The notes beneath the pieces are model-generated. The model was not told the DNA's origin, searched no databases, and saw nothing but the letters and a program-made list of their open reading frames with translations. This document shows, piece after piece, positions 52,788 to 60,480 of a stretch of DNA of 64,000 bases (positions are counted from its first letter, which is position 1; the number at the start of each line of letters is the position of its first letter). The DNA is from Pseudomonas mendocina (GTDB taxonomy: Bacteria > Pseudomonadota > Gammaproteobacteria > Pseudomonadales > Pseudomonadaceae). Where the stretch lies: assembly GCA_037482215.1 (NCBI GenBank), contig CP148074.1, forward strand, positions 4,650,001-4,714,000. The letters are read 5' to 3'. Made by a program: the position numbers and the translations under genes.

Positions 52788-53174
52788 TCAGATAAACGAC
52801 TGACGCGAAGCGCCCCGAGGCAAACGATTACGCCCCGGCAATTGAGCCAGACGCGCCTGCCATTCAGCACGGGCAGATTTTTTGCTCGGTGTACTTGCGG
52901 CCTTATCAGCAGCGACTTTTTCCACCGGCGTAGTGCGGCTCGGCTTCGCTTCAACAGCGGCAGCGGCCTCAGCAGCTGCGGCTTTCTCGGCTTTGGCTGC
53001 CGCTCTCAGATCAGCCAAGCTCGGGGTCTTACGCACCGGCTCAACGGCCTTCTTCTCAAGGGAACGGAGGCACAGCTTGCACGAAACCTCAGCCTCAACC
53101 TGCGTCATCTCAAGGCTCGCTCCTGAGCGACCGCATGCAACACCCTCTTGGTTTGCGGAGTAGTGAATTGCCAA
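52788..53174 (-). CDS. Small Cys-containing protein with Ala/Lys-rich linker
   Basis: A 128-residue protein of unknown function. The N-terminus has Cys14 and CKLC at about 32-35 (AVSCKLCLRSL region), a possible zinc or redox site, followed by a long Ala/Lys/Glu-rich stretch likely to be helical or disordered, and a basic C-terminus (QARLAQLPGRNRLPRG). TTG at 53174 is taken as the start because GGAG lies 8 bases upstream. No operon partners. I do not recognise a named family. Confidence 0.65.
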   Translation of the reverse strand: MAIHYSANQEGVACGRSGASLEMTQVEAEVSCKLCLRSLEKKAVEPVRKTPSLADLRAAAKAEKAAAAEAAAAVEAKPSRTTPVEKVAADKAASTPSKKSARAEWQARLAQLPGRNRLPRGASRQSFI

Positions 53175-53355
53175 CGTGTTATCTCCTGCTTTTTGGGGCG
53201 CGGGATTTTACACGGTCATACCGTATGATCAGCAAAAATCGCCGAAGATCGTCTGTCATTGATCAGATTTGCTCGCGAATGTCTTAGAAAACCCGGTTGA
53301 CAGTCAGCCACACGCTGCGCACTATCTGCCGCACGACTTGCGCAACGGACATCCC

Positions 53356-53460
53356 ATGCTCCACACCCACGACCACTCGCCAGCACAGCCGGGCTTCTTT
53401 GCCCAGGTTTGCGCGTGCGTCGTCGTTGCCAAGAAATCCAAGAAACAGTCGCTCATTTGA
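53356..53460 (+). CDS. Possible Lys-rich leader peptide upstream of the DapA-family gene
   Basis: A 34-residue frame with a weak ribosome-site-like ACGGA 6 bases before ATG. The C-terminal part reads AKKSKKQSLI, four Lys in five codons (AAGAAA, then AAGAAA). A stem at 53469-53497 follows the stop, then the DapA-family gene. Lysine pathway plus Lys codons plus hairpin fits a leader peptide, but no T-tract is seen, so this is tentative. The rest of the 405-base gap (53175-53579) shows no other gene. Confidence 0.3.
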   Translation: MLHTHDHSPAQPGFFAQVCACVVVAKKSKKQSLI

Positions 53461-53468
53461 CCGGGGCA

Positions 53469-53497
53469 CTGTCCCGTCAGATGGGCTGACTGGACAG
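53469..53497 (+). promoter_or_regulatory. Hairpin in the DapA-family leader
   Basis: CTGTCC-C-GTCAG (53469-53480) pairs with CTGAC-T-GGACAG (53486-53497) around ATGGG: 11 pairs with one mismatch. It lies 8 bases after the Lys-rich small frame and about 80 bases before the DapA-family start. Confidence 0.4.
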
Positions 53498-53579
53498 ATG
53501 GCGCTGGGTTTACCGACCTTCTCTTTCAAGTTCACTCCCTTCTGATGGCGACCTGACGGTCAGTAACAGGAGTACTTGC

Positions 53580-54443
53580 ATGTCTTTTCGTGGTATTTGG
53601 GTGGCGTTGGCCACACCGTTTCGCTCAGGTGAAATCGACTTCCCGGCCCTGCGCAATCTGGTCAACAAGCTGGCCGCCGAAGGCGTTGCCGGTTTCGTGG
53701 TGTGTGGAACTACCGGCGAAGCCGCCGCACTGAGCCACGCCGAGCAACTGGCTGTGCTGGATGCAGTATTGCAGCAGGTACCGGGACAACAGGTGATCAT
53801 GGGGCTAGCGGGCAATAACCTGCGCGAACTGCTGGCCTTCCAGCAGGAGATTCAACAGCGCCCGATTGCCGGACTGCTGACACCTGCGCCCTATTACATC
53901 CGTCCCTCTCAACAAAGCATCGAAGCCTTCTTCAACACCGTCGCTGACGCGGCCAGCGTGCCGCTGGTGGTCTACGACATTCCTTACCGCACCGGCGTCC
54001 GCATTGAGCGCGAAACCCTGCGCCGCATCGTCCGCCACCCGAATATCAAAGCGATCAAAGATTGTGGCGGCGATGCGGAAACGACGATGACGCTCATTGC
54101 CGATGGCGATGTCGAAGTGCTCGCCGGGGAAGACCTGTACATCTTCAACAACCTGTGCCTGGGCGGCCACGGCGCCATCTCCGCCAGCGCGCATATCCGC
54201 GCCGACCTTTATGTGCAGATGCAGCAGCAGGTCGAAAGTGGGCAACTGGGTGCTGCCCGGCATACCTTCTACCGCCTGATGCCGTGGATGCAGGCCGCCT
54301 TTGCCGAGCCCAACCCCGCTGCAGTCAAAGCCGCGTTAGCGCTGCAAGGGCTGATCACCCCGGAGCTGCGTGAACCGATGCAAAGCTGTAGCGCGGCGAC
54401 AGTAGAGCGGTTGCGCACGGTGCTGGCTGCGCTGGAAGAGTAA
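53580..54443 (+). CDS. dapA: DapA-family (4-hydroxy-tetrahydrodipicolinate synthase-like) lyase/aldolase
   Basis: A 287-residue member of the DapA family. Visible: GTTGEAAAL at about 43-51 (pyruvate carboxylate site), Tyr in VVYDIPYRTGV near 134, and Schiff-base Lys in IKAIKDCGGD near 161. DapA condenses pyruvate with aspartate semialdehyde in lysine and diaminopimelate synthesis; paralogues act as N-acetylneuraminate- or KDG-type lyases. AGGAG is 7-8 bases before the ATG. It is monocistronic with its own terminator. Whether this is the main DapA or a paralogue cannot be decided here. Confidence 0.85.
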   Translation: MSFRGIWVALATPFRSGEIDFPALRNLVNKLAAEGVAGFVVCGTTGEAAALSHAEQLAVLDAVLQQVPGQQVIMGLAGNNLRELLAFQQEIQQRPIAGLLTPAPYYIRPSQQSIEAFFNTVADAASVPLVVYDIPYRTGVRIERETLRRIVRHPNIKAIKDCGGDAETTMTLIADGDVEVLAGEDLYIFNNLCLGGHGAISASAHIRADLYVQMQQQVESGQLGAARHTFYRLMPWMQAAFAEPNPAAVKAALALQGLITPELREPMQSCSAATVERLRTVLAALEE

Positions 54444-54452
54444 GCAGGGAGT

Positions 54453-54484
54453 GGCGCCCGAGCTCAGTACGGGCGCCTGCTTTT
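54453..54484 (+). terminator. Intrinsic terminator after the DapA-family gene
   Basis: GGCGCCCG (54453-54460) and CGGGCGCC (54470-54477) form a perfect 8-bp stem with a 9-base loop, followed by TGCTTTTAA on the plus strand. Confidence 0.78.
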
Positions 54485-54501
54485 AACAGCAGTGATTTAC
54501 G

Positions 54502-55812
54502 CTAAAGGCCTATGCGCAAATGTGCCGTCATTTCCCTGATCACAATGGCGTTAATACTCCTTAAAAGACGTACCTCACCCGCAAGCGTACTCGCCAGCTC
54601 CGGCCTGCCTTCACGCAATTGGGCATTGTTTTGCACCACTGCATCCAATAACTGTTCAGCCTTCACACTCACCGCATCCACCAGTTTGCGGATGTGTTCT
54701 CTGGCTGTTGCAGGCTTGATGCCCATTACCTCGGCAGCCTCTACCAGCAACGCTACGCCGATCTGGCTTAGGTGTTTAACGCCCAGAACTGGCCAGGCCA
54801 TCTCAGCCTGCTCGGGCCACTTATTCTGGTCAAATGCGCGGGTGCCGTAGACCGCTGTGCACAGCAGGTCATAGAACGGCGACAGGCTTACGTCCTTACC
54901 ACTCAACAGAAAGCTGAGGTTCTTGAGGTGAGCGTCCTCATTTCCCACCAAGACATTAAAAATCAGCCATTGAAACAAGCGCAGCCTGGCAACAACAGTG
55001 GGACGGCACTGATCAGCCAACGCTGAGATTTTCTCGACACTACCGGCGCTGTACTTAAACGTCGCAGCCAATCCGTCCAACTGACAGGCATCGATGCAGT
55101 GGAGACGGCTCCAACCCTCTGCCGTGAGCTGGCGATCAAAGCGTTCAATCAGATAAACCGGCTGAGGCACATACAAGCGATGCACATCGGGCACTGGCAG
55201 CCCGACCCGCTTGGCCAAAGTCATCACAAACCACTCATTAATCACTGAGTGTGCCCACGCTCCATCAGGATGATCTGGCTTAAGAATGTGAGTCGAAGGC
55301 TCATTCCCCAGCGGCTCAAACAGTTGGCCATCCCGGTATATGACAGCGACTTTGTGCTGCGCCCCGGCCAACGACATTTTCTTAGCCGACTGCTGTGCCA
55401 ACGCCACCTTAGGCATCGCCTTGATTCGCTCTGACAGTACACTGGCAGGCAGCTCCAGAACCTGCCCGGGTGGCGGAGTCTGCTCTGGAGGCAGGAGGGT
55501 CAGCGAGCCCGCTGACTCAGCACCAAAATGCTGCAATAAAGCAAACGCATCCTCGACGGTAGAACCTGCTGCCTCAGCAATCAGCCGCCGTTGCCCTTCC
55601 TCGGGCAGCAGGTTGTCGAAATACCACTGCACAGGACGGATGCTGGCTCCATCCAGATGCTCTTCTTCCTGTAATGGCAATAGCGGGCATAGCGGATAGG
55701 CCGAGGCGCCTCTCAACCACTGCGCGCTGTAGCCGAATGCCCAGAGTCCATTGTTTTCACGCAGAACACCAACCAGTGACTGATTGATCCAGACATTCAA
55801 TAAGCGCTCCAT
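54502..55812 (-). CDS. hipA: HipA-family kinase toxin, second module
   Basis: A 436-residue HipA kinase nearer to the E. coli type than the copy at 2464-3798. N-terminal HipA_N domain (about 1-110), P-loop MSLAGAQHKVAVI, Lys in STHILKPDH, catalytic loop LVGNEDAHLKNLSFL and metal segment LSPFYDLLCT. The ATG overlaps the hipB stop (TGATG). Order hipB-hipA is the classical one. Substrate unknown. Confidence 0.9.
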   Translation of the reverse strand: MERLLNVWINQSLVGVLRENNGLWAFGYSAQWLRGASAYPLCPLLPLQEEEHLDGASIRPVQWYFDNLLPEEGQRRLIAEAAGSTVEDAFALLQHFGAESAGSLTLLPPEQTPPPGQVLELPASVLSERIKAMPKVALAQQSAKKMSLAGAQHKVAVIYRDGQLFEPLGNEPSTHILKPDHPDGAWAHSVINEWFVMTLAKRVGLPVPDVHRLYVPQPVYLIERFDRQLTAEGWSRLHCIDACQLDGLAATFKYSAGSVEKISALADQCRPTVVARLRLFQWLIFNVLVGNEDAHLKNLSFLLSGKDVSLSPFYDLLCTAVYGTRAFDQNKWPEQAEMAWPVLGVKHLSQIGVALLVEAAEVMGIKPATAREHIRKLVDAVSVKAEQLLDAVVQNNAQLREGRPELASTLAGEVRLLRSINAIVIREMTAHLRIGL

Positions 55813-56108
55813 CACTCAGCGCTCCTGCGCGTTTTAGCGGTTTTCCTATTGCTGCTCTGTGCCAGAACGTCACGAATTTCATCCGCCAAGATCGCAGGTG
55901 CCTCGACGCTAACGGTGAGGCCAAGACCCTGCATAACCTGAAGCAGCTTGCCCCACTGGACGGTTTCCCCGCCTCGCTCAACCTTGCCAAGGAAATTCTC
56001 TGATACACCCAGGACGCCCGCTGCATCATCCTGGCGGAGCTGCATGGCTTTACGGCTAGCGCGGATGAGCATGCCCATTTGCTCTGCTGAATCTATTTCG
56101 AACTTCAT
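55812..56108 (-). CDS. hipB: HipB-like XRE antitoxin, second module
   Basis: A 98-residue DNA-binding protein. The XRE helix-turn-helix is at about 15-65 (LIRASRKAMQLRQDDAAGVLGVSENFLGKVERG); a basic tail (SNRKTAKTRRSAE) follows. GAGG lies 7 bases before the ATG. It precedes hipA with a 1-base overlap. Three palindromes of one type lie directly upstream, the likely autorepression sites. Confidence 0.88.
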   Translation of the reverse strand: MKFEIDSAEQMGMLIRASRKAMQLRQDDAAGVLGVSENFLGKVERGGETVQWGKLLQVMQGLGLTVSVEAPAILADEIRDVLAQSSNRKTAKTRRSAE

Positions 56109-56140
56109 TCGGACGCCTCACAGGAGCTTGGCGGATAAAA

Positions 56141-56260
56141 ATCCGCATGACTGTGAGGATTTTAGCGAAAAACCCGTATTTATCAAATAATCCTCATGAT
56201 CGTGAGGATTTAAATGTAATTCGTCGAAAACACGCGATAATCCTCACGATCATGAGGAAT
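56141..56260. promoter_or_regulatory. Three operator palindromes of the second hipBA module
   Basis: 22-bp sites of form AATCCTCA-N6-TGAGGATT begin at 56141 (one arm weaker, AATCCGCA), 56189 and 56239, spaced 48 and 50 bases. Sites 2 and 3 differ mainly by swapping the central ATGATC/CGATC bases. The arms (ATCC ... GGAT) recall the E. coli HipB operator TATCC-N8-GGATA, with a wider gap. They differ from the operators of the first module, so cross-control is unlikely. Confidence 0.72.
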
Positions 56261-56299
56261 TGTGAACTGTTTATTATGTCGTTTAACCAACCCAGATGA

Positions 56300-56851
56300 T
56301 CAGCCCTCAGCAAAGCGCAGCTGCGGCCATATCGCCGCCCAGTTCTTGGAACGCTGGCGCTGTGTATAAATCGGCTGCTTTTCTGCGGCGAATTTCGCGG
56401 TTGGGCGGACGATCAGGTTAAACAGGTCGCCCAGGCCGTAAGGCGCTGCTATTTCGATCTGCTCATCCACGCCCAAACGTACCGCAACAGCCGTGGCAGT
56501 TTCCGGCCAGTAGCACATGGCGTCGGTGGAGCTGGTATAGGGCTGATCAGCATTGCCTAGGTGCATGCGGGCCTGATTCTTCACCGACCAGTTGTGGCGG
56601 CTGTCCATCTGCTGCAACGCCTGTTCAAACCGGGCATCGACTTCGGCACTGGCCTGATCAGGGTCGAACCAAATCACGTCGATATCCGCCAGTGGCGTGC
56701 TGATGGGCAACTGGTGCAATTGATCCCAGACCGCATTGCGTACACACCCGGCCGCCACCCAGCAATCCGGTAGGCCCAACGCTTTTACCTGGCGTAGAAC
56801 GGCCATACGCATCGGGTCGGCGGCAAGAATGGCGAGTAGCTGTTGGTGCAT
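56300..56851 (-). CDS. Nucleotidyltransferase-like protein (DUF925/PF06042)
   Basis: A 183-residue protein of the NTP-transferase-like DUF925 family. VAAGCVRNAVWDQLH near 32-46 resembles the GxGxxR nucleotide-binding opening of polymerase-beta folds, and IDVIWFDP at about 57-64 carries the Asp pair expected for metal. RMHLGNADQPYTSSTDAMCYWPETATAVAVRL is a strongly conserved-looking block. No biochemical role is established for the family. Monocistronic. Confidence 0.82.
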   Translation of the reverse strand: MHQQLLAILAADPMRMAVLRQVKALGLPDCWVAAGCVRNAVWDQLHQLPISTPLADIDVIWFDPDQASAEVDARFEQALQQMDSRHNWSVKNQARMHLGNADQPYTSSTDAMCYWPETATAVAVRLGVDEQIEIAAPYGLGDLFNLIVRPTAKFAAEKQPIYTQRQRSKNWAAIWPQLRFAEG

Positions 56852-56942
56852 AGCAAAGGCTGGTTATCCGTGAAGAAACAGCAGCCTAGCAGACCCAGCC
56901 AGCGAACGTGGCGGCGTTCGTGGGCCAGCTAAATCGCCCGAC

Positions 56943-57530
56943 TCAGGGCTTAGGCAAATAGCCCGGTAAAGCTTCGATACGGTTTATCCACTGAGCGATG
57001 TGCGGGTAGCCCGAGATATCCACACCACCTTCATGGGCCAGTACGACATAGGGATAGACCGCGCAATCGGCAATCGAAGGACGGCCGATGGCGAGCCACT
57101 CGTTGGCTTTCAGGTGCTGATCAAGGACAGACAGCACGCGTGGAGACTTTTCCACCGCCGCATCGTAATCAAGGGCATAACCAAACTTCTGCACCAAACG
57201 CGCAGCGCAGACGCTGTGCTGAATTTCGTTGGCGGAAAAGGACAGCCACTTAACAATCTCGGCTTGGCCAAACGGATGCGCCGGCCACCAGGCCAGCCCG
57301 CCATGGGCACCAGCCAGGTACACCAGAATGGCGTGCGAGTCATAAATCACCTGCTTGCCATCCACCAGAATCGGCAGTTGCGCCAGCGGATTCAGATCCA
57401 ACAGCGGTGCCCGCTTATGTTCACCACCGAGAAAATCCACCGGCACAATCTCAAGCTTGATATTGGCCAGCGCGGCAAACAGACGGACTTTGTAGCAGTT
57501 ACCGGAAGGTTCCAGGTCGTACAGTTTCAT
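56943..57530 (-). CDS. Glutathione S-transferase family protein
   Basis: A 195-residue GST-fold protein. Thioredoxin-like N-terminal domain MKLYDLEPSGNCYKVRLFAA with NPLAQLPILVDG and the ESD-like DSHAI motif for glutathione binding, then an all-helical C-terminal domain (IADCAVYPYVVLAHEGG). GGAG is 6-7 bases before ATG 57530. Its start overlaps the stop of the VOC gene upstream (ATGA), suggesting joint action on an electrophile. Confidence 0.88.
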   Translation of the reverse strand: MKLYDLEPSGNCYKVRLFAALANIKLEIVPVDFLGGEHKRAPLLDLNPLAQLPILVDGKQVIYDSHAILVYLAGAHGGLAWWPAHPFGQAEIVKWLSFSANEIQHSVCAARLVQKFGYALDYDAAVEKSPRVLSVLDQHLKANEWLAIGRPSIADCAVYPYVVLAHEGGVDISGYPHIAQWINRIEALPGYLPKP

Positions 57531-57955
57531 GGGTGTTCTCCGTTGATGAGTTGGTTGAACTCCAGAACATTTCCATCGGGGTCGCGTATAAACAGGGCAA
57601 TGCGCCTGGGGCCTATCGGATGCGGGCCTTCGGTGATGCGGATGCCCTGCTCGCCCAGCCACGTCTGCAGCGCCTGAAGATCATCGACCACGAACGCAGG
57701 ATGGGTGATGCCCGGCAGCTTGACCGGTGCGTCCAGCAACGGATTGTGGGCATCGGGCATACGCGTGCCGTTGAAGATCAGGTTGATTCGCACCCCATCT
57801 GGGGTGAGCATCTCGTTGGCCTCGTACAGGGGGAAATTTGCGCTTTCGACAAAACCGAGGGCCTGATAAAAATCCAGTGCCCGCTGTTTGTCGCTGACGC
57901 GAATCCCGATATGGTCGTATGCAAAGATCCTGGCGGGGTTTTGCAGGGCGCTCAT
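57527..57955 (-). CDS. VOC/glyoxalase-family protein
   Basis: A 142-residue single-domain vicinal-oxygen-chelate protein. ARIFAYDHIGIRVSD with the first His, THPAFVVDDLQALQTWL, and FIRDPDGNVLEFNQL with the terminal Glu fit the metal-ligand pattern. Members are glyoxalases, dioxygenases or resistance proteins. It is translationally coupled to the GST gene and divergent from a LysR gene that probably controls the pair. Start ATG 57955 has GGAG 9 bases upstream; the in-frame extension lacks one. Confidence 0.85.
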   Translation of the reverse strand: MSALQNPARIFAYDHIGIRVSDKQRALDFYQALGFVESANFPLYEANEMLTPDGVRINLIFNGTRMPDAHNPLLDAPVKLPGITHPAFVVDDLQALQTWLGEQGIRITEGPHPIGPRRIALFIRDPDGNVLEFNQLINGEHP

Positions 57956-58071
57956 GTTGGCGATCTCCGGTGGAATGTCTGTTTGGCCAGTGTCACGGCC
58001 CACGCACGTTTCACCTATACCCCTAAGCTGACATCACCTGTGCGCCAATCGCACTAATCCGGAAGTGGACT

Positions 58072-59010
58072 ATGGACCGGCTCAAAGCAATCGCCAATTT
58101 CGTCCGCATCGTTGACAGCGGCAGCCTCAGCGCCGCTGCCGATGCCAGCGGCCAATCACTGGCCTCGCTGGTGCGCTCGCTGGCAGCACTGGAAAAGTAC
58201 CTGGGCGTGCGTTTGCTCAATCGCACAACCCGCAGCATGGCCCTAACCGACGAGGGCAAGGAGTACCTAGCCTGGGGGCGGCGCATGCTGGCTGACTTTG
58301 ATGAGATGGAGCATCGTCTGGCGGGCCACGACGGTAGCGTACGCGGCCAGTTGCGGATCACTGCGCCGGTGGAGTTCGGCTCTCGCCATGTCGCGCCGCT
58401 GGTGAACAGCTTCCTGAAAGAACACCCAGCTATGCGGATTGAGCTGAACTTGAATGATCAGATCATGCCGCTGCTGGATGAGCGCCTCGATCTGGCCCTG
58501 CGCATCGGCCACCTTCCGGACTCCGGGCTGGTGGCGAGGCAAGTTAGCCGCACCCGTCTGGTTACTTGCGCCAGCCCGGACTACTTGCGCAGCGCCCCAG
58601 CCATTGAGCATCCATCAGAGCTGCGGGAACACCATTGCATCAGCACCAGCGCCCAAGGCCGGCAGTGGTACTTCCGCGATGATGAGCAGGAATGGGCGCA
58701 AGAGATCACCCCAAGACTGGTGTGCTCACAAGTACGCGCCGCCAGCTTGGCTTGCGTGCAGGGTTTGGGCATTGCCCGGCTGATGCACTATCAGGTCGCG
58801 GATGAACTGGCAGATGGCCGACTGATCCGAGTCCTGCAGGCGTTTGAGCCGGAGGACTTACCGATCCAGCTGGTTTACCCACACTCCCTACAACTGTCGC
58901 CACGGGTCAAAGCCTTTGTGGATTGGGCGTGCCCGCAGTTGGAGCGGCTCACGCCTAACCCAAACCAAATCCCTGCCGAGCTGATAAAAGCGCCACCACC
59001 CAGTCAATAA
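58072..59010 (+). CDS. LysR-family regulator, divergent from the VOC-GST pair
   Basis: A 312-residue LysR regulator. N-terminal winged helix (MDRLKAIANFVRIVDSGSLSAAADASGQS ... LNRTTRSMALTDEG), then a periplasmic-binding-like effector domain. The first helices read AAADASGQSLASLVRSLAALE. It is transcribed away from the VOC-GST operon with 116 bases between starts, the usual arrangement for the controlled target. Its 3' end overlaps that of the next LysR gene by 56 bases. Confidence 0.9.
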   Translation: MDRLKAIANFVRIVDSGSLSAAADASGQSLASLVRSLAALEKYLGVRLLNRTTRSMALTDEGKEYLAWGRRMLADFDEMEHRLAGHDGSVRGQLRITAPVEFGSRHVAPLVNSFLKEHPAMRIELNLNDQIMPLLDERLDLALRIGHLPDSGLVARQVSRTRLVTCASPDYLRSAPAIEHPSELREHHCISTSAQGRQWYFRDDEQEWAQEITPRLVCSQVRAASLACVQGLGIARLMHYQVADELADGRLIRVLQAFEPEDLPIQLVYPHSLQLSPRVKAFVDWACPQLERLTPNPNQIPAELIKAPPPSQ

Positions 59011-59872
59011 ATACACGTAACTTGGCGCTGACATGGCGATTCGGTGGGTAAGCCAAATACAGTGGCATCGGCTCCAGCGACCAGTCCGTAAACAGCTGCA
59101 CCAGCTCGCCATTATCCAGATGTGAGCGGGCCATATAGTCCGGCAGCGCGGCGATGCCCAAACCGGCCACACAGGCAGCGATATAGGCGTTGCCGTCATC
59201 CACCGTCAGCGCCTGGCGGCCTTGCAGGCTGAGCTGCTCACCCGCGCGACTGAGGCGGTAAAACATCGGTTGGCGCGTGCGCGAGCTGACAAAATTCACC
59301 ACCCGATGCGAGCCGTGTTCCACCTCGCCGGGATGCGCCGGGATGCCGCTGCGTTGCAGATAGGCAGGTGCTGCATACACACCGAGCTGCAAACTCCCCA
59401 CCTGCCGAGCCACCATGGACTGCTCGCGGATTTCGCCGCCGCGGATCACGCAGTCGACGTTCTCGCTGATGATGTCGACAACCCGGTCGCTAACACCCAT
59501 GTCCAGCTGAATATCCGGGTAGCGTGCATAAAACTCAGGCAGCGCCGGGATCAGCACCAGCCGCGCCAGCGGACTGGGCACATCAATACGCAGGCGTCCA
59601 CGAGGCTGGGTAGCCGCGTAGGACAGGCTGGTTTCGGCGTCGTCCAGATCATCCAGCAGGCGGATCACCCGCTCGTAATACGCCGCACCATCAGCGGTGA
59701 CGTTGACCTTGCGTGTGGTGCGGTTGAGCAAGCGCACCCGCAGCCGCGCCTCCAGTTGCTGCACCAGCTGGGTCACGCTGGTCTTGCTCATGTGCAAGCT
59801 CTCGGCGGCCTTGGTGAAGCTGCCGGTTTCCACCACGCGGGCGAAGGCCTGCATTGCGTCGAAGCGGTCCAT
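58955..59872 (-). CDS. LysR-family regulator, divergent from RidA
   Basis: A 305-residue LysR regulator of the same subgroup (MDRFDAMQAFARVVETGSFTKAAESL ... LLNRTTRKVNVTADG). The effector domain carries NVDCVIRGGEIREQSMVARQVG, common in this subgroup. It faces the preceding LysR gene tail to tail with a 56-base coding overlap, and starts away from the RidA gene, about 148 bases apart, which may be its target. Confidence 0.9.
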   Translation of the reverse strand: MDRFDAMQAFARVVETGSFTKAAESLHMSKTSVTQLVQQLEARLRVRLLNRTTRKVNVTADGAAYYERVIRLLDDLDDAETSLSYAATQPRGRLRIDVPSPLARLVLIPALPEFYARYPDIQLDMGVSDRVVDIISENVDCVIRGGEIREQSMVARQVGSLQLGVYAAPAYLQRSGIPAHPGEVEHGSHRVVNFVSSRTRQPMFYRLSRAGEQLSLQGRQALTVDDGNAYIAACVAGLGIAALPDYMARSHLDNGELVQLFTDWSLEPMPLYLAYPPNRHVSAKLRVFIDWVVALLSARQGFGLG

Positions 59873-60020
59873 GGTCCGTTCCAGATCGGGTTGATTGTTT
59901 GGATTCTACAAACAGTTATGAACAAAGTTGCTGGTTTATCCACAAGACGTGGGTTTCTACAGTTTCTCCATCGCAAATAACGCGCAATCAACGGGCCGAC
60001 AGGCCCAGATGGAGATCGTG

Positions 60021-60410
60021 ATGACAGTACGTGATGTGGTGTTCCCAGCAGGCCGGCAAGCGTTGTACGAGCGCAACCGCTACTCACCGGCGATTCGTAG
60101 CAACGGCTTTGTGTTTGTCTCAGGTCAGGTGGGCAGCCGTGAGGATGGTTCACCCGAGCCGAATCTTGAAGATCAAGTCCGTCGCGCCTTCGACAACCTC
60201 AATGCAATCCTCAAGGAGGCCGGTTGCAGCTTTGATGATGTGGTCGACGTAACGGTATTTATGGTCGATCCACAGGCCACATTCGAACGCATCTGGCAGA
60301 TCGTGCCGGAATATTGGGGCCAGGCGCCGCACCCGACCCTGACCGCTGTGGGCGTGACCTGGCTGTATGGCTTCGACTTTGAGATCAAAGTAATCGCCAA
60401 ACTGCCTTAA
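60021..60410 (+). CDS. RidA/YjgF-family protein
   Basis: A 129-residue RidA-superfamily protein. Core motifs GFVFVSGQVGSREDG, LEDQVRRAFDNLNAILKEAGCSFDDVVDVTVFMVD and the C-terminal GFDFEIKVIAKLP. RidA proteins hydrolyse reactive enamine/imine intermediates, but the usual Arg at the active site (C-terminal R-x-x-V/A) is not seen (HPTLTAVGVTWL), so it belongs to another subgroup. GGAG is 6 bases before ATG 60021. A terminator-like hairpin follows. Confidence 0.85.
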   Translation: MTVRDVVFPAGRQALYERNRYSPAIRSNGFVFVSGQVGSREDGSPEPNLEDQVRRAFDNLNAILKEAGCSFDDVVDVTVFMVDPQATFERIWQIVPEYWGQAPHPTLTAVGVTWLYGFDFEIKVIAKLP

Positions 60411-60433
60411 GAGGCTAGCCAAACACTCGGCGT

Positions 60434-60468
60434 GCTGTGGATAACCGTGCCTTGCGGTTATCCACAGC
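60434..60468. terminator. 14-bp perfect hairpin between convergent RidA and allophanate hydrolase genes
   Basis: GCTGTGGATAACCG (60434-60447) and CGGTTATCCACAGC (60455-60468) pair perfectly around a 7-base loop. It lies between two convergent stops, so a bidirectional terminator is likely, though no T-tract is present. Each arm contains TGTGGATAA or its complement, as at 52705-52751. Confidence 0.5.
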
Positions 60469-60480
60469 AGCGGTGGCGGC

